This document shows positions 44,245 to 52,059 of a stretch of 64,000 nt of DNA, one piece after another. Source of the DNA: an uncultured Tenacibaculum sp. (GTDB lineage: Bacteria; Bacteroidota; Bacteroidia; Flavobacteriales; Flavobacteriaceae); contig CANMCD010000016.1 in the NCBI GenBank assembly GCA_947496185.1, positions 1 to 64,000 on the forward strand. The letters run 5' to 3'. Each line of letters starts with the position of its first letter. Position 1 is the stretch's first letter. The position numbers and the translations under genes are program-made. Below the pieces are notes generated by a model. That model was not told where the DNA came from. It saw only the letters and a program-made list of their open reading frames with translations, and did not search any database.

Positions 44245-45138
44245 ATGAGTTCAACAAAAATTAACATACAAGAAACAAACAATGAAACCATCATTAAGTT
44301 TGTTAGTGACACTATTTTAATCAATGGTGGAAGTTACGAGTTCAATAATATTGATGAAGCTAAAAATTCACCATTAGCCCAACAACTTTTTTACCTTCCT
44401 TTTGTAAAAAAAGTGTTTATCACGGCTAATTTTATTGCTATTCAAAGGTTTGATATTGTGCAATGGGACGATGTTTCTGAAGCGGTAAAAGAGCAAATTG
44501 AAAACTACCTGCGAGAGGGAAATGTGGTTGTAAAAGAAACTACGACTAAAAAAGAAGCCATTGAAGTCTATGCAGAAGTAACACCAAACCCAGCAGTAAT
44601 GAAGTTTGGAACGAACAGAGCACTGACACAAACAGATGTAGAGTTTAAAAATATCGAAGAAGCCAGTAAATCTTCTCCTCTTGCACAGGAGCTATACAAC
44701 TTCCCTTTTGTAAAGGAAATATTCATTTCTGAAAATTATGTTTCTATTACCAAATATGACATGATCGATTGGAATGAAGTATATCAAGAAGTTAGAACCT
44801 TTATACGAGAATACTTACAAGCAGGAAAAACTATCATTGCTGAGTTGCCTAAACAACAAACCAAAGAAAACGTCGAAATTCCCAAAGAAAAGCTAACCGA
44901 TATCGAAGCCAAGATCGTTAGTATATTAGACGAATATATAAAACCTGCTGTTGCTTCAGATGGAGGAAACATTGCTTTTCAATCGTATAGTAAAGAAAGT
45001 AAAGTAGTAAATGTTATCTTACAAGGTGCATGTAGTGGCTGCCCTTCTTCAACCGTAACGTTAAAAAACGGTATTGAAACAATGTTAAAAGAAATGCTAC
45101 CTAACGAAATTAACGAAGTAGTAGCAATTAACGGATAA
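44245..45138 (+). CDS. nfuA: NfuA-type Fe-S scaffold/carrier with doubled N-terminal domain
   Basis: 297 residues. Two Nfu_N domains in tandem: residues about 20-90 (FVSDTILINGGSYEF... FVKKVFITANFIAIQRFD) and 110-195 (KFGTNRALTQTDVEF... FVKEIFISENYVSITKYD), then the NifU C-terminal domain with VASDGGNIAFQSY and the cluster-binding GACSGCPSSTVTLKNGIE (CxxC). It receives Fe-S clusters from the SUF system and passes them to apo-proteins. The second N domain is typical of Bacteroidota as I recall. Followed by menG after 41 bases. Confidence 0.93.
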   Translation: MSSTKINIQETNNETIIKFVSDTILINGGSYEFNNIDEAKNSPLAQQLFYLPFVKKVFITANFIAIQRFDIVQWDDVSEAVKEQIENYLREGNVVVKETTTKKEAIEVYAEVTPNPAVMKFGTNRALTQTDVEFKNIEEASKSSPLAQELYNFPFVKEIFISENYVSITKYDMIDWNEVYQEVRTFIREYLQAGKTIIAELPKQQTKENVEIPKEKLTDIEAKIVSILDEYIKPAVASDGGNIAFQSYSKESKVVNVILQGACSGCPSSTVTLKNGIETMLKEMLPNEINEVVAING

Positions 45139-45179
45139 TTTATCCATACAATTTGGATTAAAAAAGATAGTCTATATAT

Positions 45180-45908
45180 ATGTCTGAACAAGTAAAACCC
45201 TATAGCGATTCTGAATTAGGAAAAAAAGAACAAGTTGCCCAAATGTTCGATAATATTTCCGAAAATTACGATGGATTAAACCGCGTAATATCTTTAGGAA
45301 TTGATGTTAGTTGGCGAAAAAAAGTAGTAAAACTTATCGGCGAAAATAATCCGAAACAAATTTTAGACATTGCTACAGGCACAGGTGATTTGGCACTCAT
45401 GATGGCTGAAGTTAATCCTGACAGAATTGTAGGACTAGATATTTCTGAAGGCATGCTATCCGTTGGAAGAAAAAAAGTAACAAAAGCAGCTTTGTCAAAT
45501 AAAATTGAAATGGTAGTCGGAGATAGTGAGAACATCCCTTTTGATGACAATACCTTTGATGCTATTACAGTCTCTTTTGGGGTTCGAAATTTTGAAAACC
45601 TTGACAAAGGGCTTACAGAAATATTACGTGTCTTAAAACCTGGAGGAACTTTTGTAGTGTTAGAAACTTCTAACCCAACAAAATTCCCCTTTAAACAAGG
45701 ATATAAACTATACACAAATATCATATTACCACTGATCGGAAAACTATTTTCAAAAGACAAAGTTGCGTACTCTTATTTATCAAAAAGTGCAAATTCTTTT
45801 CCATTTGGAGAAGCCTTCAACAATATTTTGCGAAAAAATGGGTTTAAAAATGCAAAGGACATCCCTGTTACCTTTGGGGTGGCTTCAATTTATACAGCAG
45901 TTAAATAA
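45180..45908 (+). CDS. menG: Demethylmenaquinone methyltransferase
   Basis: SAM-dependent methyltransferase for the last step of menaquinone synthesis (UbiE/MenG family). 242 residues. Signature [24 protein letters not shown] at the N-terminus, SAM motif [20 protein letters not shown], then [30 protein letters not shown] and [17 protein letters not shown]. Flavobacteria use menaquinone, so MenG is the better name. porT begins 2 bases after its stop. Confidence 0.95.
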   Translation: MSEQVKPYSDSELGKKEQVAQMFDNISENYDGLNRVISLGIDVSWRKKVVKLIGENNPKQILDIATGTGDLALMMAEVNPDRIVGLDISEGMLSVGRKKVTKAALSNKIEMVVGDSENIPFDDNTFDAITVSFGVRNFENLDKGLTEILRVLKPGGTFVVLETSNPTKFPFKQGYKLYTNIILPLIGKLFSKDKVAYSYLSKSANSFPFGEAFNNILRKNGFKNAKDIPVTFGVASIYTAVK

Positions 45909-45910
45909 CT

Positions 45911-46612
45911 ATGATAAAAAATATTTTATTATACACCCTAGTAATTAGTTGTTCAATATGTTTTGGGCAAAGAGAAAAAGTATTAAATCTTCCTGATTTT
46001 GATAAACATAGATTCCATTATGGGTTTTATCTAGGAATGAATAAAAACAGCTATAAAATAGCTTACAGAAATAGTACTATCGGAAGCCCTGATATTCTAG
46101 TTACGTCTTCTATAGGATTTAACGTAGGATTGATTGGTGACATGAAATTACACAACAATTTAAACCTTCGTTTTGAACCTGGGCTTATGTCTAACAACAA
46201 AACACTTACTTTTAATCATATTGATTCACCAAATGAAAATGAGACGGTAAGAGAAGTAAACGCTACCTTTCTTCATCTTCCAATTATTTTAAAAGCAAGC
46301 ACTAACAGAATAAATAATATTAGACCTTATGTTTTAGGAGGAATGTCTTATAATCATAATTTTTCTAGTAATGAAACAAATAATGATGACAATTTTGCGG
46401 GAAAATTTAGAACAAAAACACATAGCATCATGTATGAAGTAGGGATTGGTGTTGACATTTACCTAAACTACTTTAAATTTTCACCTTCCATTCGAGGAGT
46501 ATTTGCTATTGATAACGAATTGGTACGTGATAATCGATCACCTAGTCAATGGACTGACCCTATTGATTACTTAGGAACAAGGGGTATTTTTCTTCACCTC
46601 TCTTTTGAATAA
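45911..46612 (+). CDS. porT: PorT family protein of type IX secretion
   Basis: 233 residues with a signal peptide (ILLYTLVISCSICFGQ) and an eight-strand outer-membrane-barrel pattern: FHYGFYLGMNKNSYKI, NLRFEPGLM, NATFLHLPIILKAS, NIRPYVLGGMSYNHNF, YEVGIGVDIYLNYFKFSPSIRGVFAI, ending IFLHLSFE. This order of motifs and the location directly after menG are what I know of flavobacterial porT. PorT is needed for T9SS function and gliding-related secretion in Porphyromonas and Flavobacterium. The subtilase at 7.6 kb is a likely client. Other T9SS core genes are elsewhere. Confidence 0.85.
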   Translation: MIKNILLYTLVISCSICFGQREKVLNLPDFDKHRFHYGFYLGMNKNSYKIAYRNSTIGSPDILVTSSIGFNVGLIGDMKLHNNLNLRFEPGLMSNNKTLTFNHIDSPNENETVREVNATFLHLPIILKASTNRINNIRPYVLGGMSYNHNFSSNETNNDDNFAGKFRTKTHSIMYEVGIGVDIYLNYFKFSPSIRGVFAIDNELVRDNRSPSQWTDPIDYLGTRGIFLHLSFE

Positions 46613-46641
46613 TAAAAATTAAATCTTATATAAAAAAAATT

Positions 46642-46672
46642 AATGGCTTCTTTTTGCAAAGAAGCCATTATT
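46642..46672 (+). terminator. Terminator after porT
   Basis: AATGGCTTCTTT / AAAGAAGCCATT stem with a four-base loop TTGC, 30 bases after porT. Followed by an AT-rich stretch. Confidence 0.8.
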
Positions 46673-46981
46673 CATTAAAAAGAAAATACTTTCTTAATTA
46701 CCTTTAGATAGATGTCCCCCGAAACCTATCCTAGTTTCTATATAGTAAGACACCTAATTTTTTAAAAGGTCACATTTTTTTTAAAAAAATAAAAAATTAA
46801 CGACATTCCCCCTTAATAATAATATGATTTCAATATTATGCTGCACTCAGGTTATTTTTATTTTTTTGATTTACGATAAGATTAAAGGCTATTAATACAA
46901 AGTCACAACAGCCTTATAAGGAGAGGTAAAATCTTTATTTTCTATTACAAGAGTTTCACTCAAATTATAAATAGCATAAAA
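46673..46981. other. Gap without a supported gene
   Basis: About 310 AT-rich bases. It contains a 23-codon open frame at 46824-46895 (MISILCCTQVIFIFLIYDKI...) and a CCTTATAAGG palindrome near 46911, neither strong enough to call. No RNA gene recognised. Confidence 0.4.
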
Positions 46982-47005
46982 AAAGCCACCGTAAAAGGTA
47001 GCTTT
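46982..47005 (-). terminator. Terminator of the ECF sigma/MscS operon
   Basis: On the minus strand AAAGCTACC / GGTGGCTTT stem (one G-U pair) followed by TTTTTTT, 28 bases after the MscS stop. Confidence 0.8.
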
Positions 47006-47033
47006 ATATTAAATGTTCTCTTGCTTATATCTT

Positions 47034-47852
47034 CTATTTTAAAATAACCTTATGATCAACCACATCTCTTATTGGTAAAATAACCTTCCCGTCTACTGTT
47101 TTAATTGTCAAACAAATATTATCAATAGCCTCCACTACACCTTCTACATCACCAATTTTTATCCTTTGCCCTATCCCAATATTTTTTCGAGAATAATAAC
47201 CAAACAACAATCTTGTAATAGCATCTTTTGCACCTAAACCAAAAGCAATAGTAAACGCTAACAAAATAGAACCTATTAATAAGGTTAAATTATTTTTTAT
47301 GACAGAAGTATCCACTCCTGCTTGATCTAAAGCTGTAATCGTTAAAAAAATAGCGATAATATAGAATACAAGGTTTCCTATCAAATTTCCTCCAGAAAGT
47401 TCGAGAGATTTAAACATTGATTGTACTGTTTTTCTCAGTAAAGTCCCCAAGTACACACCTCCAATAAAAATTGCCAATGCAGTTAACAAATTGGGTAAAT
47501 ACGCAAAAAAGCTACGTATTGCCTCCGACAAACCATGCAGTCCAAAAATCTCTGCCCCTACCATTACAAATAGGAATATTAAAAACCATTTTATCACAGT
47601 AAGAATTACCGTAGTTAAAACAATTTTCACTGTCTTATTTCCAAAAATTTCAATATTGCTTAATTTCTTAGACCACTCATCCACTTTCGTTTTAGCAAGT
47701 CCTTTTTTTACTACAAAAAGAACTATTTTTATAACTAACCAAGAAACAATTATAAAGCTTATCATACCAATCACTGTTGGTAATGACTCTTTTAAATCTT
47801 CAAATATTCTTTTAAAAGGTTCAATTATTTTCACTTGTATTGAAGTCATCAT
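47034..47852 (-). CDS. MscS-like mechanosensitive channel protein
   Basis: 272 residues with about four to five membrane helices and a short C-terminal beta domain. The pore-like helix is NLTLLIGSILLAFTIAFGLGAKDAITRLLFGYY (Gly/Ala-rich with the family's GLGAKD), followed by NIGIGQRIKIGDVEGVVEAIDNICLTIKTVDGKVILPIRDVVDHKV, the MscS beta domain. Members release solutes at hypo-osmotic shock. It lies 10 bases after a small gene that itself follows an ECF sigma factor, so all three form one unit on the minus strand. Confidence 0.88.
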   Translation of the reverse strand: MMTSIQVKIIEPFKRIFEDLKESLPTVIGMISFIIVSWLVIKIVLFVVKKGLAKTKVDEWSKKLSNIEIFGNKTVKIVLTTVILTVIKWFLIFLFVMVGAEIFGLHGLSEAIRSFFAYLPNLLTALAIFIGGVYLGTLLRKTVQSMFKSLELSGGNLIGNLVFYIIAIFLTITALDQAGVDTSVIKNNLTLLIGSILLAFTIAFGLGAKDAITRLLFGYYSRKNIGIGQRIKIGDVEGVVEAIDNICLTIKTVDGKVILPIRDVVDHKVILK

Positions 47853-47862
47853 AGTGTTAGTT

Positions 47863-48078
47863 TTATCCTATTTTATCAGTATCATTTTTGTTTGTATGAT
47901 CTTTTGAAGTTGTTTTACCTCCAATAAATAAGTCAGAAATTGCGTTTGGATATTTTACCACGAATAAGTCAGCCATATCAATGGAAAGCTTAATCATTTC
48001 CACATCATTAAGTACTCTATCTTTAAGTACCTCTGGTAAATCTTCGTTGTGTAATATTTTCTTAAACGGGTTATCCAT
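47863..48078 (-). CDS. Small conserved partner of an ECF sigma factor
   Basis: 71 residues from the ATG at 48078 (MDNPFKKILHNEDLPEVLKDRVLNDVEMIKLSIDMADLFVVKYPNAISDLF). The ATG at 48093 would overlap the sigma gene by 11 bases; the shorter form leaves a 4-base gap. No membrane segment. The helical central part seems conserved in flavobacteria by my recollection, always after this kind of sigma factor. A regulator of the sigma factor or a channel partner are both possible; neither is shown. Confidence 0.65.
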   Translation of the reverse strand: MDNPFKKILHNEDLPEVLKDRVLNDVEMIKLSIDMADLFVVKYPNAISDLFIGGKTTSKDHTNKNDTDKIG

Positions 48079-48082
48079 AAAA

Positions 48083-48655
48083 TCACATCTCATTGTAGGT
48101 TTTGACTACCTTTGCTTTCGCTCTTTTTAAACGCATCTTAACGGCGCTTTCTCCTAGTTCTAATAATTCTGAAATCTCTTTAATACTCATTTCATCTTGA
48201 TATTTCATGAGTAATAACATTTTCTCAGAAGGGGGTATTAGCTCTAGTGCTTTTGCTAATTTATCCGATTTTAATTCAAATAAAGTAGCATCATCAATTT
48301 CATCTAAACCGCTATCTTCTTCCTTAATTTGATCGGTCACTATTGTCATTCTTTCCTTTTTCTTGGCACTATTCCTTTGTACATAATTTACACAAAAGTT
48401 ATACGTAAATGAATACAGCCAAGTAGAAAATTTAGACTTTCCTTTGAAAGTCCGTAATTTTACAAATAAACGAATAAATACGTCATGAGTTAAATCTTGT
48501 GCCTCTTCTTTTCTCCTAGAAAAGCCGTAACATTTATTATACACGACGCCTGCATAACGGTCGTACAAAATAGCGAATAAATGCGTGTCATTTTTTTCAA
48601 CTATCTTTTTAACCAACTCTTCGTCACTCAGTTTTGTATCCTCAATACTCTTCAA
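48083..48655 (-). CDS. ECF-type RNA polymerase sigma factor
   Basis: 190 residues. Region 2: LFAILYDRYAGVVYNKCYGFSRRKEEAQDLTHDVFIRLFVKLRTFKGKSKFSTWLYSFTYNFCVNYVQR, the sigma-70 core and -10 binding helix. Region 4: ALELIPPSEKMLLLMKYQDEMSIKEISELLELGESAVKMRLKRAKAKV, a helix-turn-helix. No anti-sigma gene with a membrane helix is adjacent; instead a 71-residue soluble protein and an MscS channel follow, which suggests control by envelope or osmotic stress. That is inference. Confidence 0.93.
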   Translation of the reverse strand: MKSIEDTKLSDEELVKKIVEKNDTHLFAILYDRYAGVVYNKCYGFSRRKEEAQDLTHDVFIRLFVKLRTFKGKSKFSTWLYSFTYNFCVNYVQRNSAKKKERMTIVTDQIKEEDSGLDEIDDATLFELKSDKLAKALELIPPSEKMLLLMKYQDEMSIKEISELLELGESAVKMRLKRAKAKVVKTYNEM

Positions 48656-48873
48656 TTGCTACGCTCGGTTAAGGTTCGTCCAAACCTATTATACATTAGA
48701 CACTCATTCACTTTAAAAGTCACAAAAACAGATTTTTATACATCAAATTTAACAAATATTTATCTTCCAAGAAATTCTTTTAAAAAAAATTAAATTTTTT
48801 TGTAACAAAAAAAAGGTTTCTTACGTATAAGTATTTGGAGAGTGATTAATAAATAAAAAAACGACTTTATTAC

Positions 48874-49737
48874 ATGAGACAGCTCAAAATTACAAAGCAA
48901 GTAACGAACAGAGAAACCGCTTCACTGGATAAGTACTTACAAGAAATAGGAAAAGTAGATTTAATAACTGCCGATGAAGAAGTAGAGTTAGCACAACGTA
49001 TCAAAGCTGGTGATCAACGCGCTTTAGAAAAACTTACCAAAGCTAATTTACGTTTCGTTGTTTCTGTAGCCAAGCAGTATCAAAACCAAGGATTAACATT
49101 ACCTGATTTAATTAATGAAGGTAATTTAGGTTTGATCAAAGCAGCAAAACGTTTTGATGAAACTCGTGGTTTTAAATTTATTTCATATGCAGTATGGTGG
49201 ATTCGTCAATCTATCTTACAAGCATTAGCTGAACAGTCTCGTATTGTACGTTTACCTTTAAATAAAATCGGTTCAATTAACAAAATCAATAAAATGTATG
49301 CTTTCTTAGAGCAGGAGAACGAAAGACCTCCTAGTGCTGAAGAGATCGCAAAGAAGTTAGATATGACCGTAAACGACGTAAAGGAGTCCATGAAGAACTC
49401 TGGTCGTCACGTATCTATGGATGCTCCGTTAATCGAAGGAGAAGACTCAAATTTGTACGATGTTTTAAATTCTGGCGAATCTCCTAATCCAGATAAAACT
49501 TTATTGCATGAATCTTTACGAATAGAAATCAACAGGGCCTTAGAAACATTAACACCTCGTGAAGCAGATGTAGTTAAATTGTATTTTGGTCTAGGAGAAC
49601 ACCAACCAATGACCCTAGAAGAAATTGGAGAAACTTTCGATTTAACTCGTGAGCGTGTTCGTCAAATAAAAGAAAAAGCAATTAGAAGACTTAAACATAC
49701 TTCTAGGAGTAAAATACTGATGACTTACCTAGGATAA
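48874..49737 (+). CDS. rpoD: Primary RNA polymerase sigma factor RpoD (short Bacteroidota form)
   Basis: 287 residues; lacks the N-terminal region 1.1 and the long non-conserved insert of proteobacterial RpoD. Regions 1.2 ([30 protein letters not shown]), 2 ([58 protein letters not shown]), 3 and 4 ([29 protein letters not shown]) are complete. It recognises the TAnnTTTG promoters seen throughout this window. A good terminator follows. Confidence 0.97.
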   Translation: MRQLKITKQVTNRETASLDKYLQEIGKVDLITADEEVELAQRIKAGDQRALEKLTKANLRFVVSVAKQYQNQGLTLPDLINEGNLGLIKAAKRFDETRGFKFISYAVWWIRQSILQALAEQSRIVRLPLNKIGSINKINKMYAFLEQENERPPSAEEIAKKLDMTVNDVKESMKNSGRHVSMDAPLIEGEDSNLYDVLNSGESPNPDKTLLHESLRIEINRALETLTPREADVVKLYFGLGEHQPMTLEEIGETFDLTRERVRQIKEKAIRRLKHTSRSKILMTYLG

Positions 49738-49806
49738 TATCATCATCGTAAAATATTTACAACAACAAATAGTTATCATAACTATTCGTTTTTTGATTAA
49801 TGAATG

Positions 49807-49841
49807 GAAAACTTTCACTAAGGTGAGAGTTTTCTTTTTTT
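49807..49841 (+). terminator. Terminator of rpoD
   Basis: GAAAACTTTCAC / GTGAGAGTTTTC stem (one G-U), loop TAAG, followed by seven T. Confidence 0.9.
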
Positions 49842-49865
49842 AGAACCTTACTTTAGAGATTTGGT

Positions 49866-49873
49866 TATATTTG
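49866..49873 (+). promoter_or_regulatory. -7 box of rpe
   Basis: TATATTTG followed by CACC. A TTG in frame at 49861 lies upstream of this box, so it cannot be the start; the ATG at 49903 is. Confidence 0.6.
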
Positions 49874-49902
49874 CACCTAATTACAACACAACAAACATAT
49901 TC

Positions 49903-50562
49903 ATGGAAAAAATTATTGCTCCATCCGTTTTAGCAGCAGATTTTGGAAACCTACAACGTGATATAGAAATGGTCAATCAAAGCAAAGCTGATTGGTTTCA
50001 TATCGATATCATGGACGGCGTATTTGTTCCGAATATCTCTTTTGGGATGCCTGTTTTACACACTATAAATCAACACGCAAAAAAAACATTGGATGTACAT
50101 TTAATGATCGTAGATCCCGATCGATATATCCAAACATTTGCAGATCTCGGAACTGATATTTTAACAGTTCACTACGAGGCTTGTACACATCTACACAGAA
50201 GCATACAAGCAATCAAAGCCGCAGGTATGAAAGCTGGAGTTGCTCTTAATCCACATACACCAATTGCAGTATTAGAAGACATAATCGTTGATTTGGATCT
50301 GGTATGTATCATGAGCGTAAACCCTGGTTTTGGAGGACAATCGTTTATTGAAAATACTTATAAAAAAGTTGTACAATTAAAAAACCTTATCAACTTTAGT
50401 AACGCTAATACCTTAATCGAAATTGATGGTGGTATAACCGATAAAAATGCAGAAAAACTGATTGAAGCGGGTGCTGATGTTTTGGTAGCTGGAAGTTTTG
50501 TTTTTAAGAGCGAAAATCCGACTAGTACTATTGAAAACTTAAAAAAAATAACTAACAAATAA
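49903..50562 (+). CDS. rpe: Ribulose-phosphate 3-epimerase
   Basis: Interconverts ribulose-5-phosphate and xylulose-5-phosphate in the pentose phosphate pathway. 219 residues from ATG 49903, the usual size. TIM-barrel motifs: IIAPSVLAADFGNLQRD, WFHIDIMDGVFVPNISFG (metal-binding His and Asp), LDVHLMIVDPDRYI, VCIMSVNPGFGGQSFI, LIEIDGGITDKNAEKLIEAGADVLVAGSFVF. Monocistronic between its own promoter and the Crp/Fnr gene. Confidence 0.96.
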   Translation: MEKIIAPSVLAADFGNLQRDIEMVNQSKADWFHIDIMDGVFVPNISFGMPVLHTINQHAKKTLDVHLMIVDPDRYIQTFADLGTDILTVHYEACTHLHRSIQAIKAAGMKAGVALNPHTPIAVLEDIIVDLDLVCIMSVNPGFGGQSFIENTYKKVVQLKNLINFSNANTLIEIDGGITDKNAEKLIEAGADVLVAGSFVFKSENPTSTIENLKKITNK

Positions 50563-50594
50563 GTAAGGATACTATATTAGTTATTCATCTTTTA

Positions 50595-50652
50595 TTACCC
50601 TCTTTTTAACATTCTATAAAAAATAGTATTTTTGTATAAATTAAGAGGGTAA
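50595..50652 (+). promoter_or_regulatory. Promoter of the Crp/Fnr gene bracketed by a perfect inverted repeat
   Basis: TATTTTTG at 50627-50634 fits the -7 consensus. The 10-base arms TTACCCTCTT (50595-50604) and AAGAGGGTAA (50643-50652) are perfectly complementary and enclose the promoter. The right arm touches the start codon region. A plausible autoregulatory operator pair. Confidence 0.5.
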
Positions 50653-50654
50653 CA

Positions 50655-51287
50655 TTGACTGAGCATTTAAAACATAATTACGGCTATCTATTCGAAGATA
50701 AACTATTAGATGAAATAAGCGACATTGCTGTTTATAAAGAATACAAAACCAATACTTCTATAATTGACACAAACAGCTATATTACTTCTATACCCCTTAT
50801 TCTAGAGGGTGCTATCAAGATTCTTAGAGAGGATGAAAATGGCGATGAGCTAGTTTTATATTATCTAGAAACAGGTGATACTTGTGCTGTTACACTTTCA
50901 TGTTGTATGAAGAAAACGAAAAGCAAAATTCATGCTGTCTGTGAAACAGATGTAAAGCTTCTGATGATTCCAAAAGAAAAAATGGTGGTTTGGTTGGGAA
51001 AATATCAATCGTGGCAAGAATTTATTCTTCAAAGCTACCACAACCGATTAGAGGAGTTTATAGAAGCCGTTGACACGATTGCTTTTATGAATATGGATCA
51101 ACGTCTTTTCAAATACCTAAAAGACAAGGCATTTGTTAATCATAATGATGTTATTAGTGTAACACATCAGGAAATAGCCAATGACCTACACACTTCCAGA
51201 GTGGTAATTTCTAGGCTCTTAAAGTCTTTGGAAAAAAAATCTAAAATTAAATTACAACGCAATCAAATTAGGGTCTTAGAACTTTAG
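50655..51287 (+). CDS. Crp/Fnr family transcriptional regulator, TTG start
   Basis: 210 residues starting with TTG at 50655; no ATG is available before the sensor domain. The N-terminal cyclic-nucleotide-type barrel (IIDTNSYITSIPLILEGAIKILREDENGDELVLYYLETGDTCAVTLSCCM...) has Cys at 77, 83, 84 and 96 instead of the cAMP-binding pocket sequence, so a redox, metal or gas signal is more likely than cAMP. The C-terminal Crp winged helix is VTHQEIANDLHTSRVVISRLLKSLEKK. Members with CAxTLxCC are common in flavobacteria to my knowledge; the ligand is unknown. Confidence 0.88.
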   Translation: MTEHLKHNYGYLFEDKLLDEISDIAVYKEYKTNTSIIDTNSYITSIPLILEGAIKILREDENGDELVLYYLETGDTCAVTLSCCMKKTKSKIHAVCETDVKLLMIPKEKMVVWLGKYQSWQEFILQSYHNRLEEFIEAVDTIAFMNMDQRLFKYLKDKAFVNHNDVISVTHQEIANDLHTSRVVISRLLKSLEKKSKIKLQRNQIRVLEL

Positions 51288-51430
51288 AGCATCTCTTCAA
51301 AACCTAGTCTATATAACCTGTTTTGGAGAAGTAAGTTATGACTATAGGTACTTTGTAGGATACTACCTCAATCAATGAAGATTAATTAAATTTACTGAGA
51401 AAATACTGAGAAACACCACCTTGAGACATA

Positions 51431-51459
51431 AAAAAACCCTTGAAAATCAAGGGCTTTTT
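51431..51459 (-). terminator. Terminator after tRNA-Arg
   Basis: CCCTTGA (51437-51443) / TCAAGGG (51447-51453) stem with A and T runs on both sides; it ends the minus-strand tRNA-Arg transcript and could also serve the convergent Crp/Fnr gene. Confidence 0.8.
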
Positions 51460-51470
51460 GAAACTTAATG

Positions 51471-51543
51471 CGACCCAGGAAGGACTCGAACCCTCATCGT
51501 CAGAGCCGAAATCTGATGTTCTATCCAATTGAACTACAAGGTC
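51471..51543 (-). tRNA. tRNA-Arg (anticodon TCG)
   Basis: 73 bases on the minus strand: acceptor GACCTTG / CTGGGTC, D arm GTTCAATTGGATAGAAC, anticodon stem TCAGA/TCTGA with loop TTTCGGC (anticodon TCG), T arm GAGGGTTCGAGTCCTTC. CCA not encoded. It lies 8 bases after the yqeY stop with no promoter visible between. Confidence 0.93.
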
Positions 51544-51551
51544 GTTTTATA

Positions 51552-52001
51552 CTATGAAGCTAATTTTGCTTTTACAATAGCAGAAATTGTTTTTCCATCT
51601 GCTTGTCCCGCTAGCTTTTTTGAAACGATTCCCATCACTTTTCCCATATCTTTCATACTCTCGGCTCCTACATCACTAATGGCTGCAATCACAACGGCTT
51701 CAATTTCACTTTCGCTTAACGCTTCTGGTAAAAACTGTTCTAATACACTAGCTTCTTCCAACTCTGGCTTTGCTAAATCTTCCCTTCCTTGTTCTGAGAA
51801 TACTTTAGCACTGTCCTTACGTTGTTTTACTTGTTTTTGAACTATTTTTAAAGCAACTTCTGGTGATATATCTTCTACACCACTTTCGGTCTTCGCTAAC
51901 ATAAAAGCAGACTTTAAAGCCCTTAACGCAGTTAATGCTACCGTGTCTTTAGACTTCATCGCCTCCTTTAATTTGTTCGTTATTTCTTTTTGTATTTCCA
52001 T
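51552..52001 (-). CDS. GatB/YqeY domain protein
   Basis: 149 residues, the full YqeY length: MEIQKEITNKLKEAMKSKDTVALTALRALKSAF..., then the tail domain with EQFLPEALSESEIEAVV and MGKVMGIVSKKLAGQADGKTISAIVKAKL. The domain occurs at the C-terminus of GatB, where it helps tRNA-dependent amidation; the free-standing protein has no firm role. It lies 58 bases after ftsZ at the end of the division cluster and just before a tRNA-Arg gene. Confidence 0.92.
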   Translation of the reverse strand: MEIQKEITNKLKEAMKSKDTVALTALRALKSAFMLAKTESGVEDISPEVALKIVQKQVKQRKDSAKVFSEQGREDLAKPELEEASVLEQFLPEALSESEIEAVVIAAISDVGAESMKDMGKVMGIVSKKLAGQADGKTISAIVKAKLAS

Positions 52002-52059
52002 TATAAAAAACTATAGTCATACAATTTATGAGCGTTCAAAATTATTCATTTTTTTGCAA

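Noticed and set aside
45266-45760. 164-codon minus-strand frame opposite menG
   Set aside because: Entirely within conserved methyltransferase coding sequence on the other strand; composition atypical for a protein.
46824-46895. 23-codon hydrophobic ORF (MISILCCTQVIFIFLIYDKI...)
   Set aside because: Too short and without promoter, terminator or recognised relative; chance occurrence in AT-rich DNA is likely.
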